A program made the position numbers and the translations under genes. Positions 12,899 through 15,722 of a DNA stretch of 15,722 bases are shown piece after piece. Every line of letters starts with the position of its first letter. The first letter of the stretch is position 1. The notes below the pieces were generated by a model that was not told where the DNA came from, did not search any database, and was given only the letters and a program-made list of their open reading frames with translations. Source of the DNA: G963674505 sp964575975 (GTDB lineage: Bacteria > Desulfobacterota > Desulfobacteria > Desulfobacterales > SKZT01); NCBI GenBank assembly GCA_964575975.1, contig CAZNTU010000125.1:1-15722 (forward strand), given 5' to 3'.

Positions 12899-13055
12899 AT
12901 GGCTTTTCAAGTATGTCAATGTTAAATTCCACGAAAAGGGTTTGTATTTCAGGGGCGGCGAGTTCAAGGGATTTCTTGGAAAGGGTCGCCGCCTGTTTTT
13001 CGACGTGGTTCTTGGGGAGAAAGGGCTTGCGGAGAGGATCGTGAATTTATTGTGA
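12899..13055 (+). pseudogene. Remnant of a slipin/SPFH-family gene, frameshifted at the start and cut short
   Basis: AAAGGAG stands eight bases before the ATG at 12899, but this frame stops after eight codons (MAFQVCQC). One frame over, the sequence reads FKYVNVKFHEKGLYFRGGEF, then KGFLGKGRRLFFD, which matches slipin N-termini (pattern ..ErGLlFRnGeF..iLgpGrhwfFDp). Removing one base near 12906-12908 would restore MAFKYVNVKF. After FFDVV the frame gives GEKGLAERIVNLL and stops, so most of the usual roughly 250-residue protein is missing. The end might be the original C-terminus joined by an internal deletion. Slipins are recurrent neighbours of RtcB genes, which supports the call. A protein starting at 12813 in the open frame is the alternative, but no ribosome site supports it. 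Confidence 0.6.
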
Positions 13056-13102
13056 GGATCGATTCGATCACATGTTCCGGTTGCTCTTGACGAAGCATTG
13101 CG

Positions 13103-13140
13103 GCAGTAGCGCCGCGCCGCCGTGGAAGGCGGCGCTACCG
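13103..13140. repeat. REP-like palindromic element, copy 2
   Basis: TAGCGCCGC (13107-13115) pairs with GCGGCGCTA (13129-13137). The right half GGAAGGCGGCGCTACCG (13124-13140) is identical to 10535-10551. It lies between the slipin remnant and rtcA, within the transcribed leader, and could act as an RNA hairpin. The bases from 13141 to 13315 show only an A-rich run and the rtcA ribosome site. Confidence 0.75.
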
Positions 13141-13315
13141 TTCGACCGAGGGATGGGCGACTGGGAAATTCGTTTTGACGCGGGCTGGGTCAGACGGGTC
13201 GGAAATGTCGGACCTGTCTGACTTTCGGATGACGGATGTGCTTCGATATGCCCGAATTTAAAAACAAGAATTGAAAACAGGGAAAAAAGAAAAAACGGAA
13301 AGGAGCTGCAAAGGC

Positions 13316-14332
13316 ATGATTGCGATCGACGGTTCGTACGGAGAGGGCGGGGGCCAGATTGTCAGGACCTCGCTGGCGCTTTCCCTGATTACGGGGAAGC
13401 CGTTTTCGATATCGAACATTCGGGCGGGGAGAAAGAAGCCGGGGCTGATGAGGCAGCACTTGACTGCCGCGTCGGCAGCGGCGGAAATCGGGGGTGCGAA
13501 GCTTACGGGCGCGGACATAGGTTCCAAGGCGTTCGCATTCGAGCCGTCCGCCATCAGGCCGGGCAAGTACCGCTTCGCCATCGGTTCGGCCGGAAGCTGC
13601 ACGCTGGTGCTCCAGACGATTCTTCCGGCGCTGGTCGTCGCGGACGGCCCGTCGGAGATCTTCCTGGAGGGCGGCACGCACAACCCCTGCGCGCCTCCGT
13701 TCGATTTTCTGGAAAAGGCGTTCATACCTCTTTTGAACCGGATGGGCGCGAAAGTCGAGGCGGTCCTGGAGAGGCCGGGATTCTATCCGGCGGGAGGCGG
13801 AAAGTTCCGCGTTTCAGTCGAGCCGGCGAAAAGGCTGGCAGGCTTGACACTGGTCGAGAGGGGCGGGGTGATCCGTCGAAAAGCCCGCGCCGCCGTATCC
13901 AACCTTCCGGTCCGTATCGCCCGGCGCGAATTGAAGACGGTCGCGGAAAAACTGGGGTGGGACAGGGATTGCCTCGAGGCGGTGGAAGTGGAAAACGCGC
14001 TCGGACCGGGAAACGTGCTCGCGGTTGAAATCGAAAGCGAGAACGTGACGGAGGTGTTCACGGGTTTCGGGGAAAAGGGAGTCCCGGCGGAAAAAGTGGC
14101 GGAAAGAACCGCGAAGCAGGTCCGGGAATATTTGGCCTCCGGCGCTCCCGTAGGAAAATATCTGGCCGACCAGCTCCTGATCCCGCTGGCCATGGCCGGA
14201 AAGGGCGTTTTCCGGACCCTCGCCCCCACGCGGCACACTCTCACCAACGCGGAAATCGTAAAAAAGTTCCTGGACGTAGATATCCGTATAAACGAACTCG
14301 AATCCAACGTCTGGGAAATCGAAACAGGGTGA
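13316..14332 (+). CDS. rtcA: RtcA, RNA 3'-terminal phosphate cyclase
   Basis: The 338-residue protein converts RNA 3'-phosphate ends to 2',3'-cyclic phosphates using ATP through an AMP-enzyme intermediate. Conserved blocks are IDGSYGEGGGQIVRTSLALS at the N-terminus, IRAGRKKPGLMRQHLTAA, GSAGSCTLVLQT, GGTHNPCAPP and the C-terminal TRHTLTNAEIV. In that last block H307 corresponds to the adenylated histidine (H309 of the E. coli enzyme, 338 aa). Length and motifs are complete. The start at 13316 is preferred over the upstream in-frame ATG because AAAGGAG precedes it and family similarity begins there. It is the first intact protein gene after the sigma-54 promoter, with rtcB 31 bp downstream; in E. 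coli the order is rtcB-rtcA. Confidence 0.96.
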   Translation: MIAIDGSYGEGGGQIVRTSLALSLITGKPFSISNIRAGRKKPGLMRQHLTAASAAAEIGGAKLTGADIGSKAFAFEPSAIRPGKYRFAIGSAGSCTLVLQTILPALVVADGPSEIFLEGGTHNPCAPPFDFLEKAFIPLLNRMGAKVEAVLERPGFYPAGGGKFRVSVEPAKRLAGLTLVERGGVIRRKARAAVSNLPVRIARRELKTVAEKLGWDRDCLEAVEVENALGPGNVLAVEIESENVTEVFTGFGEKGVPAEKVAERTAKQVREYLASGAPVGKYLADQLLIPLAMAGKGVFRTLAPTRHTLTNAEIVKKFLDVDIRINELESNVWEIETG

Positions 14333-14363
14333 CCGAGACAATTAAATAAAAGGTGGAACCGAT

Positions 14364-15569
14364 ATGGAATGGGTAAAATACGAGAAAAACTACAGGACTC
14401 CGATCAAATCGTGGTGCGCGGACATCGAAAAAACCGCCATGGAACAGGCAGTCAATCTTGCCATGCATCCTGCGGTGTTTCGCCATGTGGCTCTCATGCC
14501 CGATTGCCATCCGGGATACGGAATGCCCATCGGAGGCGTGATCGCGTGCAAGGACGCCGTGATTCCCAACGCGGTGGGCGTGGATATCGGATGCGGAATG
14601 GGGGCTGTCAGGACAAGCGCGAAACCCGAGGAAACCACGAGAGAGTCGCTGAGAGCGGTCGTGGAAGGAGTGAAGGAAAGAATCCCGAGGGGGGAGGGAA
14701 ACTCGCACAAGAGTCCGCAAACCTGGGACGGCTTCGACGAACGAATGGACGAGTCCAGGGAGAGGGGATGGTACTCCGCCCATGTGCGCGATTTGGCGAC
14801 CAAAAACCTGGGTACCCTCGGGGGAGGGAACCATTTCATCGAAATCCAGGCGGGGGACGACGGTTTCGTGTGGCTCATGATCCATTCGGGTTCGAGGCAC
14901 CTGGGAAACGTGATCGCGAAGTTCTACCACAATATAGCCCTCGGCTTGAACGAGACGTGGCACGCGGGCATCCCCCACCGTGATCTGGCGTTTCTTCCGG
15001 CCGATTCTCCCGAGGGAAGGGATTATATCCATGACATGAATTCCGCCCTCGCCTACGCCAGGGAGAACCGGCGGAGAATCATGCTGAACTTCATGGAGGC
15101 GTTTTCGTCCGTGTTCAAGGGGACCGAATTCGAAGAATCGGTCAATATCCATCACAACTACGCCGCGTTGGAGAACCATTTCGGGCAGAACGTATGGGTC
15201 CACAGAAAGGGCGCGACCTCGGCGGGAGAAGGCGAAATCGGAATCGTGCCCGGTTCCATGGGCGCGTCGTCGTATATCGTGAAGGGCCTTGGAAACCCCG
15301 AATCGTTCGCGTCCTGCTCCCACGGGGCGGGGCGCAAAATGGGAAGAATGGAGGCGTCGCGGCTGCTTACTCCCGAGGAGTGCGACAAGGCCATGGGAAC
15401 CGTCGTCTACGACCGCTGGAACAAGGCGAGGAGGGGCAAGGGAAAGGGAAGCTACGACCTTGGCGAAGCCCCCCAGGCGTACAAGGACATCGACGCGGTC
15501 ATCGCGTCGGAGCTGGACCTGATCGAACCGGTCGTGAAGCTGAGGCCGCTGGGGGTGGTGAAGGGATAA
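14364..15569 (+). CDS. rtcB: RtcB, 3'-phosphate/5'-OH RNA ligase
   Basis: The 401-residue protein (E. coli 408) joins RNA 2',3'-cyclic phosphate or 3'-phosphate ends to 5'-OH ends using GTP and manganese, repairing cut tRNA and rRNA. Metal-binding and catalytic motifs are present in order: MPDCHPGYGMPIGG, DIGCGMG with C77, GGGNHFIE, HSGSRHLG, NIHHNYA, HRKGATSA, PGSMGASSY and SCSHGAGR with H320 as the guanylylated histidine. The short N-terminus matches the E. coli-like class rather than the longer archaeal class. The start has AGGTGG upstream. It is co-transcribed with rtcA (31-bp gap). No terminator is seen before the tandem repeat that begins 41 bases after the stop. Confidence 0.97.
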   Translation: MEWVKYEKNYRTPIKSWCADIEKTAMEQAVNLAMHPAVFRHVALMPDCHPGYGMPIGGVIACKDAVIPNAVGVDIGCGMGAVRTSAKPEETTRESLRAVVEGVKERIPRGEGNSHKSPQTWDGFDERMDESRERGWYSAHVRDLATKNLGTLGGGNHFIEIQAGDDGFVWLMIHSGSRHLGNVIAKFYHNIALGLNETWHAGIPHRDLAFLPADSPEGRDYIHDMNSALAYARENRRRIMLNFMEAFSSVFKGTEFEESVNIHHNYAALENHFGQNVWVHRKGATSAGEGEIGIVPGSMGASSYIVKGLGNPESFASCSHGAGRKMGRMEASRLLTPEECDKAMGTVVYDRWNKARRGKGKGSYDLGEAPQAYKDIDAVIASELDLIEPVVKLRPLGVVKG

Positions 15570-15610
15570 AGAGTTGGGAGTTTGGGAGAAAAGCGTTTCC
15601 AATCACCCAG

Positions 15611-15722
15611 TAACCAATAACCAATCAACCAATAACCAATAACCAATAACCAATAACCAATAACCAATCAACCAATCAACCAATAACCAATCAACCAATC
15701 AACCAATAACCAATCAACCAAT
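15611..15722. repeat. Tandem array of 7- and 8-bp CCAA units, running off the window
   Basis: Fifteen units run without interruption: nine TAACCAA (A) and six TCAACCAA (B), in the order AABAAAAABBABBAB. There is no unique spacer, so it is a short tandem repeat and not a CRISPR array. The right end is not visible. Minus-strand frames read the array as GYWLLVIGYWL-type peptides, which are artefacts of the repeat. Confidence 0.97.

Noticed and set aside
13087..13103. Second sigma-54 promoter close to rtcA
   Set aside because: CTTGACGAAGCATTGCG has a TTGC at the -12 position but lacks the invariant GG at -24.
15611..15722. CRISPR array
   Set aside because: Units are 7-8 bp, directly abutting, without unique spacers.

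Overview
The window is a 15.7-kb stretch of a G+C-rich bacterial chromosome. It holds about 14 intact genes, several relics and clear signs of local rearrangement. A DksA-type zinc-finger protein, a sigma-54 activator with a matching -24/-12 promoter and a histidine kinase with a large extracytoplasmic domain suggest a Gram-negative-type bacterium. The phylum cannot be assigned from sequence alone. Strong AGGAGG-type ribosome sites and ATGA start/stop overlaps are common.
Layout. Positions 1-843: 3' part of larC (nickel-pincer cofactor synthesis). Minus strand, 1039-4094: a dksA-like gene, then an operon read vWA lipoprotein-like/secreted protein, PspA-like coiled coil, four-helix membrane protein, which looks like an envelope-stress module. 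Divergent from it, 5589-8278: an OmpR-type response regulator and its histidine kinase. Between the two lies a DUF433/DUF5615 (PIN-like) toxin-antitoxin pair (4433-5196), bracketed by a near-perfect 310-bp direct repeat of the divergent promoter plus the first 50 codons of the regulator. The left copy is a truncated regulator; the right copy feeds the intact operon.
Positions 8533-9264: a FadR-like GntR regulator. 9505-9609: the 3' end of a dead CHRD-domain gene with its terminator. 9776-10342 (minus): a pRiA4b ORF-3-like protein. Hairpin repeat elements lie at 10467-10551 and 13103-13140.
Positions 10727-15569: an RNA-repair locus. rtcR (minus) encodes the sigma-54 activator with a CARF-type sensor; rtcA (RNA 3'-phosphate cyclase) and rtcB (RNA ligase) lie on the plus strand. 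The roughly 1-kb gap between them is the most interesting part. It has an excellent sigma-54 promoter (12488-12504). From its predicted start site onward, the RNA can fold as a circularly permuted tRNA: a long closing stem, a hairpin in the T-arm position, a perfect 7-bp acceptor stem and a canonical D-arm. This is the architecture of bacterial Y RNAs (Yrl), which accompany rtcBA in Salmonella. Further hairpins and the frameshifted N-terminal remnant of a slipin (SPFH) gene follow before rtcA. The picture is an RtcR-controlled operon, Yrl-like RNA - (dead slipin) - rtcA - rtcB, without a Ro60 gene in view.
The window ends inside a tandem array of 7- and 8-bp units (TAACCAA / TCAACCAA).
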